From the NCBI GenBank assembly GCA_027943245.1, contig JANDJZ010000228.1, positions 1 to 64,000 of the forward strand: a stretch of 64,000 bases of DNA, in the 5' to 3' direction. Both the position numbers and the translations under genes were made by a program. Within the stretch, counting starts at the first letter, position 1. Every line of letters begins with the position of its first letter. This document shows positions 10,235 through 24,757 of the stretch, piece by piece. The stretch is from Acanthamoeba sp. SK_2022b. Its lineage: Eukaryota > Discosea > Longamoebia > Acanthamoebidae. The notes under the pieces were generated by a model. It had not been told where the DNA came from. It saw only the letters and a list, made by a program, of their open reading frames with translations, and did not search any database.

Positions 10235-13200
10235 TCAGAGAATCCTGTTGCGATCAGGATGGACGAGAAGGCGAGACTGGTTGAGGATCTCGATGGTGAT
10301 GCGGCACGGCCGAAGCACCCAGGGCTCGCCGTCGACGTGGGCCGGAAACTCCTTCTTGGTCACGATCTCCACACGCGTGCCCTGGGCCAGCTTGACCGCC
10401 TCGCTCACTCCTGTGATCGGGAAGGGACGCCACGGTCAACAAGGCGCAGATGTCTACAAAAAAGGCACCAATGGCGAGCAGGGGCGCCCTACCTGTCACG
10501 ATGGCCCCCAGGTGAGCGACGCCGCGCATGCCCACTACCTCGAGCATGCCGTCGCCGACCGCGGGCGTGACGAAGCTGAAGGCCGACGCCCGCTTGTGCG
10601 CGATGTGATAGAGGTTGCTATGCAGCGAGTCGTCTCGCCCCTGCAGTCCACGCGCACATATGTGTGAGCTGCAGCGCCACGCACAAGTGTTCGAACACGC
10701 GTGCACGCACCCAGCACCGAGCGCCGCCGTAGGTCGTGATGTTCATGACGATGAGGCTCTTGATCTTCTTGTCGTTGATTCGGAGCACCTCCTCCTCTTC
10801 CCCGTGCCACACCTTGAGCTGAATGAAGTCCCTGAAGTTCTTGAAATGCTTCCGTTCGTTCTTGGCTGTCCGCGCCGACATCCCGTAGTACCAGCCCTAT
10901 CGTTCATTGCGTGCGCGTGTTCCATGTGCGCGCGTCAGTGGGTGACTTGTAAGTAACGGCGCATGGGGGTAAGTGGGTCGAACCTTGTTCACAAGCACGT
11001 TGCGGAAGAGCTCCTTGTGATGCTCGCGCATGCGATGAAACCGAAGCACGATCTCGGCGTCGACCCCGATGGAGAAGTAGTTGTTCATGATGTACTCCAT
11101 CTCGCCCGGCTCGGCTCGCATGCCCTCGCGCAGCATCTGCTCGTCTTGTCCGATCTCGGACCGATCGGCGGCGGCGCCGCGGCCGCCCCCTTCCTTCTTA
11201 GCTCGGCGCAGAGTGATCGCTTCGGACGCGTTCTCGCCTTCCCCCGCCTCCTCTTCGTAGACGTCGCCGTCCTCCGTTTCCTCTTCGCTGGGGGCCTCCA
11301 CGTGCTCGAGCCCGCTTCGCTCTTCGTTCTTTGGGCCGGCAGCGTTGACGTGTGGCGGCAGCCCGTGTCCGTGAGATGCGTAGAGCGGGGGGGACGAGTC
11401 GTGCTCCTCTTCGTAGTCCTCACGACTGCCGTCCTTGTCCAGCTCCTTCTCCCTCTGCTCCGCTTCTTCTTCCAGCAACGTGACGGACAGCTGCCACCTG
11501 TACACACATGCCAGGCACACAGGCACTCAACGGACGATGAGCATCTGCTGCGACACGCGAGTGTATCGGCGGAGGAAACGCACCTGTCAAAGGGAGCGCA
11601 GGGCGCCCCGCTCATCTTGCGCATCACCTTGAGCAGCTTCTCGCAGCGCGTGAACGACGAGCCCCACCCACAGGCCCGCGACAGATCGTTTCCAGTGCCT
11701 GGAATGCGCGGAATGGTGAGCTAAGCGAGCCAATGGTGGGGAGAGTTGAGCGAGGGGGGGAGGAGCGAGACGGTACCGAGGGGGATGATCCCCATAGGTG
11801 GCTTTTGGGTGAGCGCGTGCTCGGCAGCGAGCTTGTCTAGAGCGGTGAGCACCCAATTGGCCGTGCCATCGCCGCCGCACACCACCAGCCGGTAGTGCGG
11901 AGTCTTCAGCCACCGCTGAAACCTGGAAGCCAATTCAACGAGCGTCAACTCCATCGAGACACACGCAGGGCTGATTGGTATGTGCGTGTGCGTTGAAAAG
12001 CTACCCGCGGTCAGGGCCTTTGTCGTCGATGAGGCTGTAGACCTGGTCCTGGGGCAGCAGTTCGAGGAATCGGTTCAAGACGCGCTGGCCCAGCTTGCCT
12101 CCGCTGTTGCGATTGACGAACACGATCCAGTCCTGGTCCTCGAGCCGCTCGGTCGCCGCGCTCTTCCCCACGTCGACACCGGGCACCGGATTCGAGCCCC
12201 ACAGGTCGTCCGACGAGATCTCACCGCTTCGTCGCTTTCGTTCTTCTTTGCGTGTTCTTCGCTCTTTGACCTTTTGCTTGAGCAGCTTTTTGGTGGCCAG
12301 CACGGTCACGCCAAGCGAGTGCAGCATGTCGTGCCACTCTTCCTCTTCTTCCTCGTCTCCCTCGGTGTCAGTCCCGCTGGCCGCGCTGCCGAGACTGCCT
12401 CGGCGTCGCCGCAGTCCCAGCCTAAAGCCGCCGCTCCGCGTGCTGGCCTCGTTGCTGCTGACACTGTGGTCCTCTATGCTACTGTCGTCATCGTCCGTTG
12501 TGGTGCCGACACTAGCGACCAGCATGGCGCCGTCGGTGTTGCGTCGGCGCCTGCGCCCCTTTGTTCAGCACGAGGTTGCCGTCACTGGCGCGCCTGGCAT
12601 CCGTCAGCCTGCCGCCGATCCGCTCCATATGTCGCCGCCACAGGCCGGCGTCATCCGCGATCGCCCCGCGCTCGCCGCTGTCATCGCTCTTCGTTCTTTG
12701 GAAAGCGCTCGATGCCGCTTCGTTTTTTCGCTCGGAAGCCGAGGAGCGGTCGATCATCGCGTCAGCGCTTCCACTGCGTTCCATACCCTTGCCTTCGCCG
12801 AACAGCGGGTCGACCTCACCTTCGCCCTCGGCTTCGGCTTGTTGGCGTCTTCCCGGCTGCGGGCTGAACAGGTGGACCACCTCTTCGCTCTCCGAGTCCC
12901 TGTCGCTCATCGTACCCAGTAGCGAGCGGTTGCTTCGCTTACGGGTCATCCACTTCTTGATGGTCACCGGCTCCACCACTGTCGTGTGGTCGTCGCTGCA
13001 GCCTCCCTCCGGCCCGAGCACGGGTATATTGATCTCGCCGTCGCTGTCCGCTGCCGACGACTGCTTCGCCTTCCCCCCTCCCTGATAGCGGTCGCTCTTC
13101 GCTCTTTGCAGCTTTACTTCGCTTTCGTTCTTCCAGGCCGCCGCTTCGCCCCGTGGTGAGAGCGGGCTCAGCTGCTCGCCCGGTGGGCCGAGTTGCGGCA

Positions 13201-13681
13201 GCGCGAGACGCTTTCTTGGGCCTGGACTCACCGGCCGCGGTCCAACACAGTTCCATCGTTGCAGCTTCTTCTCCAGCATCTTCATCTCCTCTTCTTCGCT
13301 CTTCCTGCTGCCTCCTTCCACTTCGCTGGTTACCGTAGAGGCGGGAGGGCCGCCAACTCGGGCAGCCTCGAGCTCGGCTGGGCTGGAGAGGCAGAGCGTT
13401 GGGACGGCCTTCATCATCATCAAAGATGAAGAATAAGATTGGGGGGTTGAGGATGAAGAGGAGGATGCGGCATTGTAGCGTTCCATGAAGCGAAGGAGGG
13501 CGTCCATCTTGCGGTTGATGTCGTTGTTGATTTCCCTCATCTCGGCTTCGTCCAGCTCCACATCATCGTCGGCACTGGCCAGGAGGAGGTCCTCCTGCAT
13601 CCGTCGCAGCTTGGCCACCTCATCTTGCACTCGCCGCCAGTCGAGTGTTCGCTGCCGGCGGCCTTCCTCCTCGCCGTTCAT
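10235..13681 (-). CDS. Diacylglycerol kinase, with long charged N-terminal region (junction near 12512-12560 unresolved)
   Basis: Catalytic exons: 12525-12005, 11922-11777, 11698-11584, 11497-10984, 10896-10711, 10640-10493 and 10410-10235. The DAGK catalytic core shows VFVNRNSGGKLGQRVL, VVCGGDGTANWVLTALD (nucleotide-binding GGDGT) and IPLGTGNDLSRACGWG; the accessory domain shows NYFSIGVDAEIVLRFH and VGDGMLEVVGMRG. A ~120-residue acidic insert splits the catalytic and accessory halves. The enzyme phosphorylates diacylglycerol to phosphatidic acid at membranes. Upstream, 13681-12514 is open in another frame and codes a coiled-coil (RRMQEDLLLASADDDVE...) plus Ser/Glu-rich linker; it ends 14 bp inside the DAGK frame. 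I infer one gene with a missed intron or a frameshift, but two overlapping genes cannot be excluded. No C1 domain is visible. Confidence 0.82.
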
Positions 13682-14111
13682 TACGACACTGCCCAAATAG
13701 AACTTAAACTAAAAATAAATAAATATTTCCCACCGCGGTGTTCCGTCTCTCGGATATATAGATAAAAGAATAATAAAGAAAGAGACAGAACAACCCGACA
13801 CCAACAGGTCCGTCTCCTTTTCGTCGGCTTGCTCCTCTATGAATGCACGTGAAAAGCGGACGGCGCGGCGGTCAAGATGAAAACAACCGACGCCGGAGCT
13901 CCAGCCCAAGAACTCTCCCCACTAAGGAGATAATTTTTCCGGCCAAGAACAAAAACGACGCAACAAACTTGTGTGTTACTTGTGTGTTTTGCTTCTTCTT
14001 ATTCTTCTTTCGTGTTTATCAAAACGCGGCAAATGGCGGCCTTCCCCCTCCGCCCAAGGGCTCGCGTCCCTCTCTTTCGTTTTCTCACAAGAAGGTGAAC
14101 GTCGTCGGTAT
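13682..14111. other. Intergenic region, DAGK 5' side / SDR 3' side
   Basis: About 430 bp, AT-richer than its surroundings, between two minus-strand genes. I see only short shadow ORFs and no recognisable gene or repeat. Confidence 0.5.
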
Positions 14112-15993
14112 TTAGATGATCTTGGGGAAGAGGTTCTGGTCGATGAAGTACTGGGCCTGCTCCCTGAGAAGCTCCTCGGTGACCTGAGGCACATCGTAGG
14201 TGAAGCTGCGCACACACAAGAAGAGGAGACAGCCCTGTCAGCGACACACAACCAAGCGGCGTGGAGCAGGAGTAAAGTATAAACTGGAGAGTGAACGTTA
14301 CCCCGTCGACTCGATCTTGCTGCCATCAACGGAGAGAGAGTTATTGTACAGCAGCTCCTGATCCAGGTAGGGAGTCAGGGGCGTGTTGGTGATGTTGTGA
14401 GCCTGCATCGACGAGAAAGGGCAAACGTAGTGAGCGAGTGGCAACCACAGTGTGTCCCAGCTTGGGGCGGGGGGGAAGGGTAGCAGACCTTGCAGAGCTC
14501 GGACCAGGGCTTCAGGTGCTTGTCGTTGATTTCCTCGGTGACGTTCTTCATGTTAAGCTTGGCCATGTTGGACACGACGGAGCCCAGGAAGCCGGTCTTA
14601 ATGTGGAAGAGCTTCTCCAGGAAGTCGTTGATGGTGCCCTGGCCTGGTAGGGCGCAGCAGCGTTAGCGCCGCCGGAGAATCCAGTGTCAGGAAAGAGGAG
14701 GTGGAAGTGGGTGTGAGGCGGCGCGCGTACTGGTGTCGCCCTTGTCGGCCAAGTTGAAGACGGAACCGACGGGGCACTTGGTGGCCACGTGCCACAGAGC
14801 CTTGCAGACGTCGTTCACGTGGACAGTGTTAAGCCTGAGGTCGGCGCCCCACAGGAACTTCATCTTCTCGTCGAGGTGCTTGTAGACGGCACCGCAGATG
14901 AGGCGAGGCGCTGTGTTACACGACGCATACGAATCGCAAGGAGTTAAAGGAGGAAGGGGAAGGTGTGACGAGTGCATGGGAAGTGCGTACAGATGCCGCT
15001 GACGTCGCCAGGGCCGTAGATGACGGCGGGGCGCACGATGCTCAGGTTGAGGCTGTGGCGCAAGAGAGAAGCAGGTTGGTGTCAGTGGACATTGACACTA
15101 AACACACAACACGGGTACATGGTGCGGCAGGTGCGCACCCAGCCATGCCCTGCAGCTCCTTCTCGGCCTCAAGGCTGAACTCGGCAATGCCGGTCCAGGG
15201 CTTCACAGATGATTCCTCCTTGCTGGCTTTCTAATGAATGGCAGTAGGAATTGAACAAATCAGACTTCGAGAAAAGACATAAATCGCTATTGCGCGAGGT
15301 TTGTTGTCTTCTCAAGATACTGAAGTAAGTGTTGCAAATTGATGCGAACCTTGCCGGCCTCGTAGATCTGCGCGGTGGAGACATCGACGAACCTCTCAAC
15401 GCCCTGCTTGACAGCCTCGGCGGCAAGCTTCTTCTTAAGATCAAGGATCTTCTCCCTGTAGACCTGTGTCAAGGAAAGTCGACACATTCAGTACACAGCC
15501 CATAGACACATGTTCTCACAGCCCCGCACTTAACCTCAACAGGGGGTCTCAACGCAAAAAGCAAATGGCCTAATCGCGTACCTCCACAGTCTGGGAGTAC
15601 TTGGTCTCGCAGGCCAAGTTGAAGACGTAGTTGAACTTGCTGCCCTCAACAGTGAAGCACTTGGCGATGGAGGCTGTAATGTGTGTGCAAGATGTGAGAA
15701 GTTGTCGTTGGTTGAGTACCGAGCGCCATAGATAAAATAGCTTATCGAAACAAAATCTGGTAAATGCGGTGAAGGGCAGACTTACCGGGGTTGGTCAAGT
15801 TGCCCTGCATGAACTCGACGCGCGAGTCATCGAAGGCGGCCTGGTGGACCTTGCCGAGGAAGGCCGTGGGGGGAAGGACCTTGTCGACAACGCGAATGTA
15901 CGAGGCCAAGTTGTTGTCAACGAGGTACTTGACGAAGTTGCGACCAACGAAACCCACGCCGCCCAGAACCAACACCTTAGGCTTATCTTCCAT
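14112..15993 (-). CDS. NAD(P)-dependent epimerase/dehydratase-like (extended SDR) enzyme
   Basis: Nine exons: 15993-15786, 15673-15582, 15463-15350, 15230-15139, 15052-14991, 14910-14731, 14643-14489, 14402-14302 and 14205-14112, giving 365 residues. The Rossmann start VLVLGGVGFVGRNFVKYLVD carries the SDR glycine motif (GGVGFVG). FVDVSTAQIYEAGK holds the Ser/Tyr region, SIVRPAVIYGPGDVSG the downstream SDR motif, and VHVNDVCKALWHV a further epimerase-type block. The canonical YxxxK appears as YEAGK, so Tyr and Lys are both present. Substrate unknown: a nucleotide-sugar or sterol-like ketone/alcohol is possible. The model is well supported because all nine exons join in phase. Confidence 0.85.
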
Positions 15994-16180
15994 CTCTATC
16001 TATTATAACACTCTCGCTACGCAGCTGTTGCTGAATGGATTCGAATGAAGAAGGGATTTGTGCTGCGACAACGACCGACACCTCATTTTGGGCGCGTCGA
16101 CAAAATTTGCCGGTTCGCACAAGCCGGAAATTGCATCGGGCCTGATTGGCCCTTGGTAGTAGCGCCACCTTAACGGACAG

Positions 16181-18713
16181 CTAAATGTCGTAGTTGGACA
16201 TGGTCACCTCGGCGTAGCCCCCCGACACCTGCAGGTGACACGCACGAAATAAAGCGATCCAGCCACGCGTATGTGAGATATAGTGCTGCAAAACCCAGCG
16301 TCGAAGGTTGCCGGTGGACACCGCACCAGCAGATGATCGTTGAACTTGAAGCTGTTGATGCCGTCGGTGGAGATGGCCGCTGGCGCTTCGATCGCGTAAG
16401 TGCGCGACCTCAACCAGTCTGTCCTTACCCACGTCATCGAGCTCACCTATGTCGTTCCGAACCGATCAGGCGCCAAAGCGACACTCGAACTACTACGCGC
16501 TTTGTGCGCGCGCGAGGTAGAGAATACCAGCATGTCGCGCATCGGGTCGTACTGGACGCACCACACCCGACCGTGACGGTTGCCCAGGTTCAGTGCGCGT
16601 AAGGAGGGAAAGTCGTAGAGGTGGACCTCGCCAGCATACGTTCCCAGGGCCTAGTTGCCGGCCCAACCGAGCAGATTTGAGTAGCGGCACACAAACACAA
16701 GGCCTTGCCCTTGCGCGACATCACAAGCACGGGCGCCGGTGGGTTGAAGGGAAGGAGGGGAGGGGCAGTACCACATAGGAGTCGACCAGATGAAGGCACG
16801 ATACCGGCCCCTTGAACTCGAGCGTATGGTGAGCGATGCCTGTCCTACGGTCCCAGATCTTGAGCGTCTTATCGTAGGAACCGGATATGATGGTGTTGCC
16901 ATCGTCCGACAGACTCAATCCACGCACGCTGTGTGCGCAATCGCGGGCACGCGCGTAAGCAACGAACGCGCGCACGCGGATAAAAGCAAACAGAGAAATG
17001 TCAAATGGGGGGGGGGGGCGATACCCGTCGGAATGCCGTCGCAAACGCTGTACGGGCTGCTTCGTTTCCACGTCCCAACCTGGCGCGGGAGAGGGTTGGA
17101 TCAACTTAAGCTCTCACGCGAAGCGCAGAGGCGTTGCGCGCGCGTGTGTATGTGGCTTGTGATGCGCAGACGTCATACATATCACTGATCTGTCGGCACT
17201 GCATGAGGCCATGATCCCGTTTTTCGTTTGTAATCGCACGTTGAGCACCGCCCCGGTGTGCCCGAGGAGGGTCTGAGCGGGAAACGGAGCAGAGAGCGAG
17301 TCGTCAGCTGTCGCATGAAGAATAAATGGATTAAGCAGAGCAAACCACGTACGAGCGCTGTATCTTCAATTGTCGCCGATGACTCCGACGAATCGGCGAT
17401 GTTCCACAAGCGAATGGCCATGTCATCTGCGCCGCTCTGGAGAAAGAGTAGAGAGGGATGTGTGAATCGCAAGGCGAGGGAGGCGCTGCGACCCACGCCA
17501 GGGCGAACGAGGCAGGCGGGGACGGCGCACGTACTGCGAGCCACTTGTTGTCCAGCTGAACGCAGTTGACCCACCTGTGATGTCCGTGCAGTATCCTCTC
17601 TTTGGAGGCACTGGTCTCTCCCCTCTCCATTGCCAAATCCCACACTATGTAGCACGAAAGAACCAAAAGTGAGAATAAACATAATAAGAATAATACAACA
17701 ACGCGATTATCGCAAGAACAAGTGATTTAAAATAATAATAATAATAATAATCATGACTCGAAAAAAGCAAGCAAACAAACGAAGCCCCTAGATGCTTGGC
17801 GCCGTACGTCGCACGGTTCCGTCTTCGGAGGCAGAGGCCAGGTGCTGGTCGTTGAAGTCGACCATCATCACCTTGCCACTGAGCTCACAGTAACAGCATG
17901 ATGGCACAGGCAAAGCCAGCAGTCAGCACTCCGAAGCCGAGGGGAGAAACTGGCCTCCCTATTGGAATCCCAAGGGTGGTGCGCACCATCTGATCTTGAG
18001 CACCGTTTGCTTCTTACGCTTGTTGACCCAGTTGGTCTCGATGTTGAGCACTCGCCTGAAACGAGCCTTCCAAGTCGCTAAAGAACGCAAACACACGCGC
18101 ATATGGGGGAATGGCGTTTGGTCAATGGATCGCGCAAGCGAGTGGCGTCTCACGGAAGGCAAGCGAGCGGGAGTGAATAAACGCACGGGTGCCGGGACCC
18201 TCAGATGCGTTTGAGGGCAGACGCCACCTGCGCTGAAAGGCACCGCGCCAGGGCGCGTTGGAGTTGGCGAGGTGATACCAGTCCCTGGGACCCAGCGAAG
18301 TGACGTTAGCGCGCGTGGCAGTTCAGTGTGGTGACGTCACGGACAAAGGTGCAGCGTTGCCGGCGCAACCATAGAGTAAATGCTGCAGCTGATTTAGTGT
18401 TCCGAACGACGTGAAAACAAAAATGTTGCAAAGCTGAGCCCTGATTAATTGATTTTATTTTATGGGCTAAGAAATGGGAAGGGGCATACCAGCAAACGAG
18501 GCTTACGATGTGGCATAGGGCAATGTGGTCGAGGTGGGAGAACACCTGTTGCCACAGCTCGGCGGGCATTTCCACGCCGCCGCACACCACTGAGCCCCTC
18601 CGTTCCTCCACCTTAATCAATCCTTCCTCCTCCGCGCCCTCCACCTCCGCCTCCTGCATTTTTCTCTCCCATTCATCATTTTCACGCTCCATTTGGGCCC
18701 ACAAGGCGTACAT
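16181..18713 (-). CDS. F-box/WD40-repeat protein
   Basis: Twelve exons, approx. 18713-18490, 18284-18199, 18077-17987, 17878-17808, 17644-17535, 17436-17353, 17272-17179, 17079-17025, 16928-16772, 16650-16526, 16446-16327 and 16228-16181. An F-box (MPAELWQQVFSHLDHIALCH) follows an acidic N terminus; then come WD40 repeats: LASASEDGTVRLWDL, HHRWVNCVQLDNKWLASGAD, MAIRLWNIADS, LLGHTGAVLNVRLQTK, NTIISGSYDKTLKIWD. F-box/WD proteins are substrate receptors of SCF ubiquitin ligases; the propeller binds the substrate. An alternative start is the ATG at 18692. The segment 16446-16327 is the least certain as a WD blade. Exon borders split several blades. Confidence 0.85.
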
Positions 18714-19108
18714 AAACCACAGGTCGAACGATTTGGAGAGAATTAACAAAAAGATTCGCCGCTACGCGCCCATTTTATTTGTTTTGTTGTTGCAGTGGAT
18801 ACACGTTTTAGCTCTGTGGTCGCTGGCCATTGGTCCCCACGCAGACAAGAAAAGGAGAATATCTAGGGCTTCAGTGTTGCTGGCATCTTTCCTCCAGTTC
18901 AGTGTGCAAATTTTTGATGGTTTTCCTGCGCGCACCTTTAGTGTCTCTGAACCAGCCAACCACAGCCGAGTTGCTTACACATTGGCTCGTTGGTTTCTCA
19001 TCATATTCCTATAACTGCCTGAGAATATCTACGCCACGTGTTTGTTCACAAAACCAAAAGGAAATGGATAATATATAAATTTTCATTTGTGCTCTTTTTC
19101 CTGCCGCC
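18714..19108. other. Divergent intergenic region
   Basis: 395 bp between the F-box/WD gene (minus) and the nucleotidase-fusion gene (plus). It must hold both promoters; no further gene seen. Confidence 0.5.
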
Positions 19109-22192
<3,084 letters not shown>

Positions 22193-22874
22193 GCCCTTGG
22201 ATGACGCACGTGAATAAAAACCCTCTGGGGCTGTAGCTTATCGATGTGGCTGTGCCACCCAGCTGCACTTGATGCAGTGTGGTGCTGCGGTGGAGTTCGT
22301 GCCCGCAGCCAGGGTTGGCTCGGCAGAATTTCCGTAAAATACGCCGATGTCGGCCACCGAGGCAAGGCACCGCAGATTTCGTAGGGGAGGGCTCGGAACG
22401 GCTGCTGCGAGCCAGGCCTGGGTCGGCACAGCAGAGTTCGCGGGCCGATTGCTGCTTGTTTTCTCGTTCTTCTTCGGGGTTGGTGTATAATCTCCAAAGC
22501 CAGGTGTTATACGCGGACTGATTGGAGCATTTCAGTTTGCCAGGTGCCTGTACTGCAGGCCTTCTCCGCAACAGCGCGGCCCAAGAAACAAAGCACCTCT
22601 TACAGCGCCCAATCACCCTCACAACCAAATCGCTCTCCACACCACCGAAACGCAGCAGTCATTGTCAGCCACGAAGCCAAAACGCCAGAAGAACGAAAGC
22701 GAAGCAGTAACGAAAGCGACACGGACAGAATATGAAAACGGTCAGGAAGCTAATAGATGGCTTCAAATCCGTACGTATTCACTTGTGATGCTCGCAATGT
22801 TATGTGTAAGCGTGTTCTCAAGTTCAGGTGTATAGAACAAACCCGACAAGGTGGACGTGCGCACAGCCACCACC
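22193..22874. other. Intergenic region; AATAAA at about 22213
   Basis: About 680 bp without a supported gene. An AATAAA about 20 bp after the nucleotidase-fusion stop is a plausible poly(A) signal. Overlapping ORFs on both strands show no family resemblance. Confidence 0.5.
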
Positions 22875-24111
22875 ATGTTTCACGCTCTGCCCACCGAACT
22901 TTGGCTCCACCTCTGCTCCTTCCTCGACGTGCGTGATTTCCTGAGTCTGTGCTCCACCAGCCGCGACATGCACGCTGCAGGTCAGGACGAGTGGGTTTGG
23001 CGCACATTCCTTCTTCGTGACTGTCCATCGGTTGCGTATGTTCCCGTCCTTCTCTGGACCTTTTGTTCTTTTCTTCACATTGCCTCCCCTGACCAACAAT
23101 GTTGGTCGACGCCCACAGCTCACATCAACTGGTCCCAATGATCATCGACAATATCTTTGGGAAACACAACGTAAGAGACCTCTTCGGCCGATCGTGGATG
23201 TGGATCTATCGCAGCAAGATGGTAAATTGTCCATGTCTCACGTCCACGTCCCGAACTCATACGGCGTGTCTCGTGCGTTCGGATCAGATTGACATCCACC
23301 AGGACAAGGGAGACATGATTGGTCGAAAGTTCGTAGTGGGACATCGCACCACAAAAGGAGGGCGCTATGAAGGTACCACCTCCCGCCAAGTTGTATCGGC
23401 GGCACTCACGATGCGCCAAAAAAAAGGTGAGTGGAAGCTGGGGAAGCTGGACGGCGTGGGCACGCTGATGAACTCTACCGGCGACATGGTCTACATAGGC
23501 AACTTCAAACAAAGCGAAGGTAAGATGGCCGCACATAGCTTCGAGCTCATCTCCGAATTACTAACCGGATGGCGCGTCAGTGCACGGGAAGGGCGTGTGT
23601 CTATTTAGTGATGGAACTCGGTATGAGGGCGAGTGGCGAGGCAGCGAGGCGCACGGCAAGGGAGTGTGCTGGTACCTCGATGGTAAGCGCTACCATGGCA
23701 AGTGGAAGCAGGGGAAGCGATGCGGTATGTGCCACGCAAGTTCTCTTCTGCTACAAAGCCGCTGACGCTCGACTATTTTTTTCTGTTCGTGGCAAAGGCA
23801 AGGGGACCTTCTATTGGAGCAACGGCAGCTACTACTCGGGCAAGTGGCGGGATGACAAGCCCGTGGGCCATGGTGTCCATTGGTGCGCCGCCACCAAGTC
23901 CAAGTCCAAGCGCCTTTGGAGCAACGAATTTCTCTGTTGCTGTGCCACGGCTACGCTGACCCCGATGAAGGAGACCACCACGGGTACCCTCCCACTCGCT
24001 CGTTGCTGTACCGCTCTGTTAGTGGCTCACACAAGCGCGGCTGTAGTGGCGGGCAGGGACACGAGCGTGGGCAACCCATATCAGGTGTCCAAGTCCGGCC
24101 TCTTCGTGTGA
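22875..24111 (+). CDS. F-box protein with MORN repeats
   Basis: Exons 22875-23035, 23119-23221, 23288-23372, 23427-23519, 23581-23724 and 23798-24111. The F-box is MFHALPTELWLHLCSFLDVR at the very N terminus. After a linker ending GRSWMWIYRSK come about five MORN repeats: YEGEWKLGKLDGVGTL, YIGNFKQSEGVHGKG, YEGEWRGSEAHGKGVC, YHGKWKQGKRCGKGKG and YYSGKWRDDKPVGHG. MORN strands bind membranes or partner proteins; the F-box would link to Skp1/SCF. The last exon stops looking like MORN after GHGVHW (about 23885) and runs through low-similarity sequence to a stop at 24111, so an extra intron and a different C terminus are likely. Confidence 0.78.
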
Positions 24112-24545
24112 AGCGCTTGCCCGACCAAACCTCGCGGACTGGAGAGATCTCCAGCTGAACACACTCCTCCACCCTTTTGTACTCTTTTCTTGGCACCAAT
24201 TCCTCATCACCTTCACGGCAGAACATCTTCTCGCCCGGGCCTTTGGTCGGGTGTGGTGGAGCCCGATAGCGCGGACCTAAGATAGTTACCCCTCGTTCGA
24301 TTTGGTCTGAGAAAGAGAAACTGCACGACAATGACCCGAAGACGCACGAGTTCCTCCAATGGCGTAACGTCTGATCCCGATACAATGACCTTTATATCCT
24401 GGATTCAACAGTTTGGTCCTTGTGGCACCTGCCCTCTGCACACTCGCTCCGGGTGTAAGTAGTACTGTCGCGGCGCTCGCTCACTCTCCCCTAGCCACAC
24501 CACTGCCCTCGGCTCTCTTTTCCTCTTCACCAAGGGTTTCGAGAC
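24112..24545. other. Intergenic region upstream of the ZIP transporter
   Basis: About 430 bp. It should carry the promoter of the zinc transporter; I see no obvious metal-response element or other gene. Confidence 0.4.
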
Positions 24546-24726
24546 ATGTTGTTCAAGCGTAAGCTCTCACTCGCGCTGTTCGCGCTGGTGCTCTTACTGG
24601 TCGTGCTAGTTCCCGTCAATTCGGGAGCGGCCGAGGACACCCCCGACCTCGACGACTACGACTACAGCTACGCGCCCAACTCCTATAAGTGGGGGCAGCG
24701 AGACCACGAAGCCGACCACACGGATG

Positions 24727-24757
<31 letters not shown>

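Noticed and set aside
22255..22330. Possible tRNA-like stem-loops in the gap after the nucleotidase-fusion gene
   Set aside because: No A-box/B-box pair or cloverleaf of proper length could be drawn.
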